A DNA stretch of 43,765 nucleotides from an uncultured Clostridium sp. (GCA_948470605.1 CAOKPI010000013.1:1-43765), one strand, 5' to 3'. Numbered from the stretch's first letter, positions 1-9,824 are shown. The notes: generated from the sequence alone by a model not told the origin. Numbers and translations are program-made.

Positions 1-1163
1 TACATAGTAATTTCTCTATCAAATTTCGACATTACACACTTTATTTTACATACCCGCCTTTCAATATTTTTAAAATCTAACATATATCTTGTTAATTTTC
101 TTTGCAATGGCATCTTTTTTGTTCCAAAACTACTATCTAAACTCGCTAAATTAAATACTATTTTTCTAATTAATGCTAAATTATTTATTGAATTTCCTAT
201 CCTATTTCTTGAATGGTCTTCATCTAATATTACATCTAATCTCCAGTGTAAACCACATTCTATATTCCAATGATCTCTTATTACTTCTTCTAATTTATCT
301 ATTTCTATTTTATAGTCTATTATATAATAATTGTCTGTTATACTTGTTTCATCTTCTATTGTCCTTTCAACTCTTACATATGCAATAGCTTTAACGGTTT
401 CCCATTTCTTTTTATTCTTTATTGTTTCTATATCATAGCTTAAGTAATAACTCCTTTTTTCTGTTCTTCCATGATTTTTTTTATCTGTTACTTCTTTCCA
501 TATTATATCTTTATGAGCCTTTAAGTTATTGATTTTATCAAAATATCTTCTTATATCTTTTTGTAATTCTTTTTGATTTTCTTTTGCTTTCAAAACATAA
601 TGACCACCTTGTTCGACTATCTTTTTCGTTATCTTTTCTTGTGTTCCTATTGCATCTATTGTTATATGAGCACCTGATATGTCTAATAAATCCAACAATT
701 CTGGTATTGCTGTTATTTCATTTGATTTTTCATCCACTTTCACTTGACCTATTGATATTCCTACATCTCCTAAAAATGCTGATACGATATATGGAGTGTT
801 TCCTCCATTAATTGTATCTGTAGCAGATTTCACTGCTTTTCCATCAATGCTTATATTTTTGTCTGTCTTCTTTTTTATTATTTCTTTTGTCCAGTCTACA
901 AATATTTCCATGAATTTTTTACTATCTATTGCTGCAAATACATCTGATAAGCAGTCATGTGATGGTGTCCCATTTTCTAATTTTAATAATTTTATGAAAT
1001 ATTCTTCTTTTATTTTCAGGAAATCAGCTATATTTGTGAAATCTGTTAAACCACATAATATTCCATATATTGTCATTATTAATATATCTATTAATTTATA
1101 TTTTTTTCCTCTTATATCTCTTGGATCTTCTAATATTTCAAATTTTTCAAATAATGTTTTCAT
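1..1163 (-). CDS. ISAs1-family transposase, 3' end cut by window edge (387 codons visible)
   Basis: Not in ORF track because it is open at the window edge. Reverse-strand translation MKTLFEKFEILEDPRDIRGKKYKLIDILIMTIYGILCG...NISIDGKAVKSATD...ITIDAIGTQEKITKKIVEQGGHYVLKAKENQ...DHWNIECGLHWRLDVILDEDHSRNRIGNSINNLALIRKI, typical of ISAs1-family DDE transposases. Confidence 0.93.
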   Translation of the reverse strand, partial: MKTLFEKFEILEDPRDIRGKKYKLIDILIMTIYGILCGLTDFTNIADFLKIKEEYFIKLLKLENGTPSHDCLSDVFAAIDSKKFMEIFVDWTKEIIKKKTDKNISIDGKAVKSATDTINGGNTPYIVSAFLGDVGISIGQVKVDEKSNEITAIPELLDLLDISGAHITIDAIGTQEKITKKIVEQGGHYVLKAKENQKELQKDIRRYFDKINNLKAHKDIIWKEVTDKKNHGRTEKRSYYLSYDIETIKNKKKWETVKAIAYVRVERTIEDETSITDNYYIIDYKIEIDKLEEVIRDHWNIECGLHWRLDVILDEDHSRNRIGNSINNLALIRKIVFNLASLDSSFGTKKMPLQRKLTRYMLDFKNIERRVCKIKCVMSKFDREITM

Positions 1164-1234
1164 TTGTTTTACCTCTTGAAAACATTATACTATATTTTCT
1201 CACTTTGTACATAAATTTTTAAGCGATTGCCATA
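1..1234 (-). mobile_element. ISAs1-family insertion sequence (one end visible)
   Basis: Transposase plus putative terminal sequence TATGGCAATCGCTTAAAAATTTATGTACAAAG (minus strand from ~1234); a near-identical end is found on the MITE at 31940..32050. Confidence 0.75.
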
Positions 1235-1341
1235 CAAATACATTTAATTTTTTAATCGAATGAATTTCTTAATCTACTTGCTTGCAACATGGAGCTTATT
1301 AAATCTAATTGCTATTTCTATTTTTATTTAATCAGTCATAG

Positions 1342-3429
1342 TTATTTTTTACATTTGGGACATCTTGGTGAACGAACTTTGTTATAAATAGCTTTTTTAT
1401 ATTCAAAACCACACTTATCGCATTTCCATGATACTACTTTTTTTGATGATGGTAAAATATTATCTGGATTTTGTTCTATATTTTTTTGGTAATCCCATTG
1501 TTTAACTATTGTAGGATATTTAGTTGCTAGGTCATTAAATCCTTTTAAAACAATTCTGTTAGTACAATATGGGCAATTACCTCCTTGTGCTCTAGTAGAT
1601 ATTTTTGTTTTCCATTCATGTCCATATTTACATTTCCACCATATCTCCTTATTAGTAAATTTTGCTACTTGATTTGGTTTCAAATTTCCATTTTTTTCGT
1701 AATTCCATTCTTTTGCTATTTCTGGACATAATGTTTCCAAATCATTATATCCTGGTAAAACTATTTTTCCATCACAAATGGAACATCCTGTATTTCTTCT
1801 AGAAGATATTGTTGCCTTCCACTCATGTCCACATTTTCCTTTCCACCATACCTTTTTTTGACTGCCTGGCAAAACTTGGCTTGGTCTTAAATTTCCATTT
1901 TTTTCGTAATTCCATTCTTTTGCTATTTTTGGATATTTTGTTTCTAAATCATTAAACCCAGACCATACTTTTTGATTCATACAATATGGGCATTTTCTTA
2001 TGTTATTATTATGTATTCTGTCATTTATTGAAACAAACCATTCATGTCCATATTTGCATTTCCACCATACTTTTTTTCCTGAACTTTTGCTTACATGACT
2101 AGGCTTTAAATTCCCATTTTTAGCATAATTCCATTCCATAGCTAATGTTGGATATGTTTCTTGTAATGATTTTTCTTTTTCATTATGACTCATTAAATTA
2201 TTTATTTCTTTTACATCTCTCTTAATATTAGAATTTATAGTTATATTAAGCAAATTTCCAATCCAATCTAGTGCTGGTAATACATGCATGCCACTTGCTT
2301 TTATATTATCCACATAAAAATCTTTTGATTTTCCATTAAGTTTTTTACAGCCTTTTTCTCTTATTCTAATTAGAGTTATCCCATGTTCATTACATATATC
2401 ATTTTTCTTATTATCTTTTTCTATATTTTTATGCCACCTTCTACCATCATATTCTATTCCAATTTTTTTACTTGGAATAAAAATATCTAATTCCATTGGC
2501 TTTAACCATTTTGGTTTGTAATTTTCAATTGCATCTTTAAATTTTTTCCTTATATAAAAGAATATTATTTTCTCTGGTAAAGATGTTTGCATTTCGGTAG
2601 CACATTTTTTACAGCCATTTCCACAATTTCTACTAGCAATAGTAGCAATCCACTCATGCCCTTTATTACATTTCCACCATACTTTTTTTCCAGAACTCTT
2701 TGTTACTTGATCAGGTCCTAAATCTCCATTTTTTTCATAATTCCATTCTTTTGCTAATGAAGAATTTTGACTTGCTAAATCATTAAATCCTTTTAGTACT
2801 CTATGTCCTGCACAATATGGACAATTATCTCCACTAACCCTATCTCTTAGTTTTGCTTCCCATTCATGCCCACATTTTCCAATCCACCATACTTTTCTCG
2901 TTATTGTAGACATCACTTGATTCGGTCTTAAATCAATATTTTTTTCATAATTCCATTCTTTTGCTATTTCCGGATATTTTGTTTCAAAATCATTATATCC
3001 TGGTAAAATTTTTTGATTAGAACAATAAGGACATCCATGTTTGCTTTTTGTTCTTGCATACAATTTAGTTTTCCATTCGCCATTACATTTACTACATAGC
3101 CACCATATTTCTTTAGCACTTCCTCTGGTTACATTTTCTGGTCTTATTGTTGCATTCTTTTTATAATTCCATTCTTTTATTAGTTCGGGATCAGTTGTTG
3201 TTAAGTCATTAAAACCTTGCAATACTTTCCTATTAGAACAATAAGGACATCCATTTCCTTTAAATCTATCACTGACTCTAGCAATCCATATATGTCCATA
3301 TTTACATTTCCACCATGCCTTTTTAGTACTTCCATATGATGTTTTTGTAGGATCTATATCACTATTTTTTTCATAATTCCATTCTTTCATCAAAAAATCA
3401 TTGTCTATTAAAAAATTTTTTTGATTCAA
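1342..3429 (-). CDS. Zinc-ribbon/treble-clef repeat protein (DUF4379-like) with central Vsr/PD-(D/E)XK-like nuclease domain
   Basis: Eight repeats of (K/M)EWNYxKN..(L/I)xP..V......WWKCxxGHEW.........CPYC; between repeats 4 and 5: MELDIFIPSKKIGIEYDGRRWHKN...NEHGITLIRIREKG. Confidence 0.8.
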   Translation of the reverse strand: MNQKNFLIDNDFLMKEWNYEKNSDIDPTKTSYGSTKKAWWKCKYGHIWIARVSDRFKGNGCPYCSNRKVLQGFNDLTTTDPELIKEWNYKKNATIRPENVTRGSAKEIWWLCSKCNGEWKTKLYARTKSKHGCPYCSNQKILPGYNDFETKYPEIAKEWNYEKNIDLRPNQVMSTITRKVWWIGKCGHEWEAKLRDRVSGDNCPYCAGHRVLKGFNDLASQNSSLAKEWNYEKNGDLGPDQVTKSSGKKVWWKCNKGHEWIATIASRNCGNGCKKCATEMQTSLPEKIIFFYIRKKFKDAIENYKPKWLKPMELDIFIPSKKIGIEYDGRRWHKNIEKDNKKNDICNEHGITLIRIREKGCKKLNGKSKDFYVDNIKASGMHVLPALDWIGNLLNITINSNIKRDVKEINNLMSHNEKEKSLQETYPTLAMEWNYAKNGNLKPSHVSKSSGKKVWWKCKYGHEWFVSINDRIHNNNIRKCPYCMNQKVWSGFNDLETKYPKIAKEWNYEKNGNLRPSQVLPGSQKKVWWKGKCGHEWKATISSRRNTGCSICDGKIVLPGYNDLETLCPEIAKEWNYEKNGNLKPNQVAKFTNKEIWWKCKYGHEWKTKISTRAQGGNCPYCTNRIVLKGFNDLATKYPTIVKQWDYQKNIEQNPDNILPSSKKVVSWKCDKCGFEYKKAIYNKVRSPRCPKCKK

Positions 3430-3467
3430 ATATAATCTCTCCTCTTAAAATACTATTTATATTATAA

Positions 3468-3998
3468 TTATATTAATTCTACTAATTCTATCAAATCACT
3501 CATAGTCATTATAACTCCAGTTTTTTCAAGTCTTTTCATTAAATTAATAATAATAACCTTTCGTGCTTTTAAATCCCAATTATTTAATTCATGTTTAATG
3601 CGTTCCATTCCATTGGGCTTACTAATATAATAATCTTCTAATATATTAATAAAATGGTCATATTTATTTTTAGGAAATATATCGATTATATGTGTATCAA
3701 CACCTTCTGTTTTCATTTTTTCAATAATATCTAAAGTATTGACACCTTCAATCTTTATTGTTTTTTCTTTTAGCATCTCTAAATCCATAATTTTCCCTAA
3801 TTCTTCATCCGATACTAAGTCCTCAAGATTGCAGTGAAAAATTTTGCATAAAATAGGAATTTTATTCCATTCTGGATAACTTTCATCACATTCCCATTTT
3901 GAAATACTTTGCCTTGATACTCCAACTTGTTCTGCTAATTCTTCTTGTGATAGATTTTTAGACTTTCGTAGATTTTGTATATTATTACCTAATTTCAT
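3468..3998 (-). CDS. XRE-family HTH transcriptional regulator
   Basis: Start shifted from the ORF track to ATG at 3998 (MKLGNNIQNLRKSKNLSQEELAEQVGVSRQSISKWE), preceded by GGAGGTAAT RBS. Confidence 0.85.
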   Translation of the reverse strand: MKLGNNIQNLRKSKNLSQEELAEQVGVSRQSISKWECDESYPEWNKIPILCKIFHCNLEDLVSDEELGKIMDLEMLKEKTIKIEGVNTLDIIEKMKTEGVDTHIIDIFPKNKYDHFINILEDYYISKPNGMERIKHELNNWDLKARKVIIINLMKRLEKTGVIMTMSDLIELVELI

Positions 3999-4178
3999 TG
4001 TATTACCTCCTTCTTTTATAGCTAAATTATATATTTTAGAATTGATTAAATCTACCAACTTTGAGTTGCATTTTACATGACTATACAAATTATTTGGCAA
4101 TATTTTATCATAAAAAGGATCAAAAAGATAGTTCTTTTGTTTGTCCATTTTCAATAAATAATATAAAAAACTATTCAA

Positions 4179-5102
4179 CTAGCAATAATATTTTCGTTCT
4201 CTATCAATATATTGTTCCAAATCAACCACACAATAGTTAGCATCAGGTAGTTCCTTTTGTAATCTCGTTTCTAGTTTTGAATCACAAATAATATAAGCTC
4301 TTTTAGTAGAACTCTCCCTTATAAAATATTTAAGTCTTGTAATCTTTTCAGTATCTAAAAAATAAAAGGTATTAATAAATTTATCTTTATTGTTTGCATA
4401 TTCACAAAAACTATATTCAGATAAATAAGCTCCTTTATAGCATTTATCTATAATTTCTTTCCATCTTATACTATGTAAATATTTTAATTTTTCTTTATTA
4501 ATAGCATTATCTTCAATTATTAATATTTGATTCAACCCAAAAGCAAAATCATTTAAATTTATTCTGTTTATATCATCTATTAAAATAATAATATTTCTAT
4601 ATTTCATTTCTTTTTGTATATCATAAATTACAGATTGAATGTATTTATTATCATGTTCTTTAAGAATTTGATAAGCTAAGTATTCAAATCCGTTTATATC
4701 AAATATTCCTATAAATCTTCTACCTGTTGTTGTAAATATTCTTTTATCTTTTATTGCAAATGATGGTGTAAAATCAACGGTATTACAGTTATGATAAAAA
4801 GCAGCTATGTTACTTAATTTTAATAATCTTTCTCTATATTTTGCATTTTTATTTGATTTATTATATTCAAAGTTTAATAATTTTACATATTGGATTCCAG
4901 ATTTACCCAATACTAACATCCACTTAATTTTTCTTAAAAAATTTTTATCTATTAAATTTTTAATTCTATTTCTATAATATCTACTACTATTAAAAAAATA
5001 CTTTGCATCACTTACATTTAAGTATTGATATTTTGCAATAAATTTTATCAAAGAAATCTCCTCTTTATTTGTCGGAAAATAACTCACACTTATCACCTCC
5101 AA
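4179..5102 (-). CDS. Winged-helix protein, replication-relaxation-like
   Basis: N-terminal FIAKYQYLNVSDAKYFF..SRYYRNRIKNLIDKNFLRKI..LVLGKSGIQYV; same layout as the 17170..18120 product. Confidence 0.5.
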   Translation of the reverse strand: MEVISVSYFPTNKEEISLIKFIAKYQYLNVSDAKYFFNSSRYYRNRIKNLIDKNFLRKIKWMLVLGKSGIQYVKLLNFEYNKSNKNAKYRERLLKLSNIAAFYHNCNTVDFTPSFAIKDKRIFTTTGRRFIGIFDINGFEYLAYQILKEHDNKYIQSVIYDIQKEMKYRNIIILIDDINRINLNDFAFGLNQILIIEDNAINKEKLKYLHSIRWKEIIDKCYKGAYLSEYSFCEYANNKDKFINTFYFLDTEKITRLKYFIRESSTKRAYIICDSKLETRLQKELPDANYCVVDLEQYIDRERKYYC

Positions 5103-5136
5103 TACTAACTAATAATTTATCAATAAATTGTCCGTT

Positions 5137-5174
5137 GGTAAGATAGTCGATAGCTACGCCATCGACTACTTACC
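5137..5174 (-). promoter_or_regulatory. Leader stem-loop upstream of 4179..5102 gene
   Basis: ggtaag(a)tagtcgat - loop - atcgactacttacc, 14 bp with one bulge. Confidence 0.55.
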
Positions 5175-5304
5175 TCCACTACAAAAACTATATCATTAAC
5201 CTCACAAAATGCTTGAAATATGTGCATTTTCTCGTGATGTGAAATATGCCAAAATTCTTTCTTAAAAAAAGTTAATTTTGCTATACTTTTTGTTACTGTA
5301 AAAT

Positions 5305-6021
5305 TTACATTTTTTTGCAGTTTGTACTACCATTTATGATAGATTTTTTATAATAATTTAATAAGTTATCTGGATTATTATCTTCTGCTAGAAAATATAA
5401 ATTTATTAAATGCTCTCGATTTACATTTTGTAATATAAATTGAAAATTACTATTATACAAATCATATAAAACATATACAATATTTTTTATCATATTAATT
5501 TTATCTTGTTTCATATATTCAAGCATATAAGAATCATAATTAAAATCTAATCTGTCAATGATTTCAAAAAATTCTTTTGGAATTTCGTTACTATTATTTA
5601 TAATTAAATAAAATAAATCATCTATATTATATTTTATATTATTATCTTTAACAATTTTGTTAATACCCTCTTTACTTTTTGGTATATAGGGGTGTTGATT
5701 TTTTTGATAATAGGGTATATCTGCAATATAAATATTTCTTGATACTATTTCTTTATTTTCATTTCTTATAATTTCTGTTTCTATATAGCCAAGTTCTTGT
5801 AAATGTGAAATCCATCTACTAACTGAGACAGCTGTTACGTTATATAAATCTGCAAAATATTTATTTTGAGCATAACAATAACCATTTTTATTGGCTAATG
5901 CTGTAATTTCCCCATATAATAACTTTTCGGCATATTTTAAATTAGTGTCATACCTAACTGTTGCAGGTATGATTGCATAATAATTGGGTTGTTCTTTTTG
6001 ACTCATATTATGCACCTCCAT
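5305..6021 (-). CDS. HTH_36/RepA-like replication initiator-type protein
   Basis: YYAIIPATVRYDTNLKYAEKLLYGEITALANKNGYCYAQNKYFADLYNVTAVSVSRWISHLQELGYIET is typical of HTH_36 replication proteins; likely start MSQKEQ. Confidence 0.75.
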   Translation of the reverse strand: MEVHNMSQKEQPNYYAIIPATVRYDTNLKYAEKLLYGEITALANKNGYCYAQNKYFADLYNVTAVSVSRWISHLQELGYIETEIIRNENKEIVSRNIYIADIPYYQKNQHPYIPKSKEGINKIVKDNNIKYNIDDLFYLIINNSNEIPKEFFEIIDRLDFNYDSYMLEYMKQDKINMIKNIVYVLYDLYNSNFQFILQNVNREHLINLYFLAEDNNPDNLLNYYKKSIINGSTNCKKM

Positions 6022-6275
6022 ATCTTTAAATTTTGCTGAAGGGCAAATTTATAAAGTATGAAAGTGTTTATAAACGAAAAAACGAATTTGAGAATTTCTA
6101 AGTGGTGGTAACCACAAAGAAATTCTAGAAATTCCCATATTTATCTTGTACGGAAATTCCTCCCACTGGGAGAACTTTCCTACAATATAAAAAAAGAGAC
6201 CTTACTTTTATAGTAAAATCTCTGTATTAAAAATTACATTTAAAGGGACATCCCTTTAGGTAAAAACTTCCGAAT

Positions 6276-6320
6276 TGGTTGCGGGAGAAGGACTCGAACC
6301 TTCGACCTTCGGGTTATGAG
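6276..6320 (-). other. att site 1: duplicated tRNA-fMet 3' fragment
   Basis: tggttgcgggagaaggactcgaaccttcgaccttcgggttatgag; minus strand CTCATAACCCGAAGGTCGAAGGTTCGAGTCCTTCTCCCGCAACCA. Confidence 0.92.
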
Positions 6321-6484
6321 TAATTTTTGCAAACGATTGGTAGACAAGGCTTTTGGATGTATTTATTGGTATATTTGGTGTGCCCAATTTTTGTACTTTG
6401 TAAATTTATGTGATTTTGGGTTCGTTTTTGGGAATTGTGTGCCCAAATTGAGCCCAACAAAATAAATTTATGGAGGTTTTGATT

Positions 6485-6811
6485 ATGAATAAAAAATGTT
6501 TTTATTGTTTTGAAAGTATAAATAATAATTTTGATAGTGAGAATGACCTGATGACAGATTGGCTGGATTTTAGGTCTGAAGAATTGGAAACTAATTTGAG
6601 TGAGGAAGATAAAAGGCATTTGCTTAAGTTCGATGTGTTTGCTGATAGGATTTTAGATGCTACTTTGGATTCTAAAAAGGATTATGTTTCTGATGTTTTA
6701 GATGATTTGCATGATGATTTTTTACAACATTGTATTTATTGGAATGAGAAGTATTATAGGACTGGGTTTAGTGATGCTGTTAAGTTGCTGAATAATGCTT
6801 TAAATTCTTAG
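6485..6811 (+). CDS. Hypothetical small acidic protein
   Basis: ATG at 6485 preceded by GGAGG; MNKKCFYCFESINNNF...HCIYWNEKYYRTGFSDAVKLLNNALNS. Confidence 0.7.
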   Translation: MNKKCFYCFESINNNFDSENDLMTDWLDFRSEELETNLSEEDKRHLLKFDVFADRILDATLDSKKDYVSDVLDDLHDDFLQHCIYWNEKYYRTGFSDAVKLLNNALNS

Positions 6812-6828
6812 GTTTATGCCTAAAATTG

Positions 6829-6876
6829 AAGGTGGGTAAAAAGAAATTTTTAAAAACTTCTCTTTGCCCACCTTTT
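6829..6876. terminator. Bidirectional terminator between convergent genes
   Basis: Inverted repeat gaaggtgggtaaaaagaaatttttaaaaacttctctttgcccaccttt with flanking A/T runs. Confidence 0.8.
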
Positions 6877-6882
6877 ATATTT

Positions 6883-8217
6883 TTATTTTTCTTTTAGATA
6901 TCTTTTCAAAAGAAATGTTAAGAAATAGGGGAAAGTATAAAATTTACCGTTAAATCCTATATTTCTATTACATAATTTTATTCCATATTTGATATCTTTG
7001 TATAAATTGTTACTGATCAAATTATTAAGTGAAATTGTCGCATTATCATTTGCTTTTACTTCAATAGGAATTAAAGAATTTGTATCTCTAACCATAAAAT
7101 CCATTTCAAGTTTTTTACTATCGTCTCTATAAAAATATAAATCATATCCTGCTTTTACTAACATATCTCCTACTATATTTTCATATAAAGCACCTTTATA
7201 AGTATTCATATTTTCATTATTTCTTAAGTCATCTTGAACTTCTTCATCTAATGACCCAATTAATAATCCAGTATCTGCAAAGTATAATCTATAATTATCA
7301 GGATTGTAATTTCCTTTTAATGGTAGACTTGCTTGTTCCATTGCGTAACAAATATTTACTATTCCAGCATTTGCAAGCCATTCAACCACACCAACATATT
7401 CTCTATTTCTGGCTCCATCTGCTATTTTAGATATTTGAAACTTCTTATTTTCATTGCCTAAAAATACTGGTATTTTTCGATAACAGTTTAATATTTTTGT
7501 TTTATCTAGTCCTCCTGCATATTTTGTTATATCTTCTTCATAATCTAATAAAATTTGTTGTTGCATTTTTAAGATACCACTAAAATTTTTATTGGTAACA
7601 AATTGATTTACGATTGCAGGCATTCCTCCTACTATCATGTATTCTTTAAAATTAGACATCATTACATTGTATTGTATATCACTTAATGGTTTTAATTCTA
7701 TCATACATTTATATAAATCATTAATCTGTTCATCCGTATATCCTTTAGCCCATAAAAATTCTTCAAAATCCAAAGAATTCATGATATAATCTTCTTTATT
7801 GCCAACACTATTTGATTCAATTTCTTTATAATTTATTCCCATTAAGGAGCCTGAACATATAACGTCATATCTACCATCTTCTCTAAATGCTTTTAATGAA
7901 GTTGCTGTGTTTACACAGTCTTGCATTTCATCAAAAAATATTAAGGTATTATATTCATTTAGCTTTAATTCTGGCATTTTTAATGTTATATTTTTTATTA
8001 TATTATCAACTTCAAATCCATCGTTAAATATTGTTTTAAATTGTGGCTGAAGTGCAAAGTTTATTTCTACAAAGGTTTTATAATTGTTCTCTCCAAAATT
8101 TCTTATGGCATTTGTTTTTCCAATCTGTCTTGCACCCTTTATTATTAAGGGTAATTTATTACTATTATTTTTCCATTTAATAAGGTAATTATCAATTTTT
8201 CTTTTTAATCGTTCCAT
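6883..8217 (-). CDS. AAA_14/DUF4143 ATP-binding protein
   Basis: LPLIIKGARQIGKTNAIRNFG Walker A; FFDEMQDC Walker B; C-terminal DUF4143-like MDFMVRDTNSLIPIEVKA. Confidence 0.9.
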   Translation of the reverse strand: MERLKRKIDNYLIKWKNNSNKLPLIIKGARQIGKTNAIRNFGENNYKTFVEINFALQPQFKTIFNDGFEVDNIIKNITLKMPELKLNEYNTLIFFDEMQDCVNTATSLKAFREDGRYDVICSGSLMGINYKEIESNSVGNKEDYIMNSLDFEEFLWAKGYTDEQINDLYKCMIELKPLSDIQYNVMMSNFKEYMIVGGMPAIVNQFVTNKNFSGILKMQQQILLDYEEDITKYAGGLDKTKILNCYRKIPVFLGNENKKFQISKIADGARNREYVGVVEWLANAGIVNICYAMEQASLPLKGNYNPDNYRLYFADTGLLIGSLDEEVQDDLRNNENMNTYKGALYENIVGDMLVKAGYDLYFYRDDSKKLEMDFMVRDTNSLIPIEVKANDNATISLNNLISNNLYKDIKYGIKLCNRNIGFNGKFYTFPYFLTFLLKRYLKEK

Positions 8218-8328
8218 AAATTTTTTACCTCCTCTTATAATAGTATATCACATTTTTAGAAAAATTTCAATGCTATTAAATCACATTTTTATATGATATT
8301 TCGACATATTTTTCACATTTTTAGAATT

Positions 8329-8793
8329 TTATTTCAATTTTGTTTTATCACTTGTCTTATAGAACTTTGTCCCAGAACTATTAACTAAAGTATTTTCATC
8401 TTCAATCCTTAATTCCTCAGGCTGTTTTACAAAATTCATTGGAGAATCATCAACTGGAGAATGCGTTACTGAATAAGTGATTCTAATATTATTGCCGTCT
8501 ATTTCATAAGTACCATCATTATAAGCATCAGATGCATATATTACAGAATTCTCTGAAAATATATAAGTAAATGCTTCTGTTCCATATGGTCTTTCGGCAT
8601 TATATGTACCTAATATTTTGTATTTAATATTTTGTTCTATATTATTTTCAACAATATTATTTACAACTTCATTCTCAATTATATTCATTTCAATTTCATT
8701 TTTTTTGCCAGAATTATTGTTTATGAAAAATAAACTAGCAATTAATAATAATACAAAAATTATAATTATATATATCATATATTTTCTATTCAT
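8329..8793 (-). CDS. Membrane-anchored hypothetical protein
   Basis: N-terminal TM helix YMIYIIIIFVLLLIASLFF followed by soluble domain. Confidence 0.65.
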   Translation of the reverse strand: MNRKYMIYIIIIFVLLLIASLFFINNNSGKKNEIEMNIIENEVVNNIVENNIEQNIKYKILGTYNAERPYGTEAFTYIFSENSVIYASDAYNDGTYEIDGNNIRITYSVTHSPVDDSPMNFVKQPEELRIEDENTLVNSSGTKFYKTSDKTKLK

Positions 8794-8891
8794 TTTACCT
8801 CTCCAACAAAATTATGGAATAACATTATAAAAAACCTAATAGTAAACTAAACTTATTTAATATCTTTTATCACAAAATCCCATTTTATAAT

Positions 8892-9824
8892 TTAAGCCTT
8901 TAAAAAATACTCTATACTATTAATATATTGATCCTGTGCATTTAAACATGTATCAATTAAATAACCTTTTTCTTTATTACTTTGATATTGATTTAATCCT
9001 CTATAATAGAATAATTTGTCTTTATCTAAAATAATAAATGGTATTATATTATTTTTTAAACATTCCTTAAACATTATAATTCTTCCGACTCTACCGTTCC
9101 CATCTTGAAATGGATGTATCTTCTCAAATTTCGAATGAAATTCAATTATTTCTTTTATAGTAACTTTTCCCAATGAATTATACCATTCTATTAGTTTGCT
9201 CATATCTCTTTCAACATTTTTTGGCTCAGTTGTTTTCATATTCCCAGCTTCATTGGGTAATTTTTTATATTTACCAACATTAAACCACTCTTTTCTACTA
9301 TCTGATGTCCCTTCTTTTAATACCTTATGAAATTCTTTTATCATATTTTCAGTTAGTTTTTTATCTGCTATGTCTAACATATAATCTACTAATTTGAAAT
9401 GATTAGCTGTTTCTAAAACATCATCTATATCAGTAATAGAATCTTTTTCAGCTATCAAAGTATTTGTTTCATAAATATATCTTGTTTGAGCTTCTGTAAG
9501 TTTACTTCCTTCTATATGGTTTGTATTGTACGCAAAAGTAACTTGAGTGTTATGATATAAATTACCTTTTAATTTCATATTTTTTTGTTCTCTTAATACC
9601 TCTAAAATGTTTATCTTCGAAATATCAAAATGATCTTCTTTTAACAAATCATCAATTGAAATATCAAATATTTCTGATAACTTTTTTAAGGATTCAATAT
9701 TAGGTTCTAAAGCTCCAGACTCATATTTAGAAACCGTAGCTGGTTTAACTCCTAATGCTTCAGCAATTTCTACTTGTGTCATCTTCTTGCTTTCTCTATA
9801 TAGTTTTATTTTTTCTCCTAACAT
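8892..9824 (-). CDS. XRE HTH + Fic domain protein
   Basis: N-terminal HTH (MTQVEIAEALGVKPATVSKYESG); Fic motif HPFQDGNGRVGR; putative inhibitory motif TNHIEG. Confidence 0.92.
   Translation of the reverse strand: MLGEKIKLYRESKKMTQVEIAEALGVKPATVSKYESGALEPNIESLKKLSEIFDISIDDLLKEDHFDISKINILEVLREQKNMKLKGNLYHNTQVTFAYNTNHIEGSKLTEAQTRYIYETNTLIAEKDSITDIDDVLETANHFKLVDYMLDIADKKLTENMIKEFHKVLKEGTSDSRKEWFNVGKYKKLPNEAGNMKTTEPKNVERDMSKLIEWYNSLGKVTIKEIIEFHSKFEKIHPFQDGNGRVGRIIMFKECLKNNIIPFIILDKDKLFYYRGLNQYQSNKEKGYLIDTCLNAQDQYINSIEYFLKA

Noticed and set aside
173-1179. Plus-strand ORFs at 173, 584 and 796
   Set aside because: They are antisense to a well-conserved ISAs1-family transposase reading on the minus strand; Leu/Phe/Ser-rich shadow ORFs.
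6314-6619. Minus-strand 101-aa ORF
   Set aside because: Overlaps att1 and the + strand gene at 6485 which has a good RBS; composition looks non-coding.
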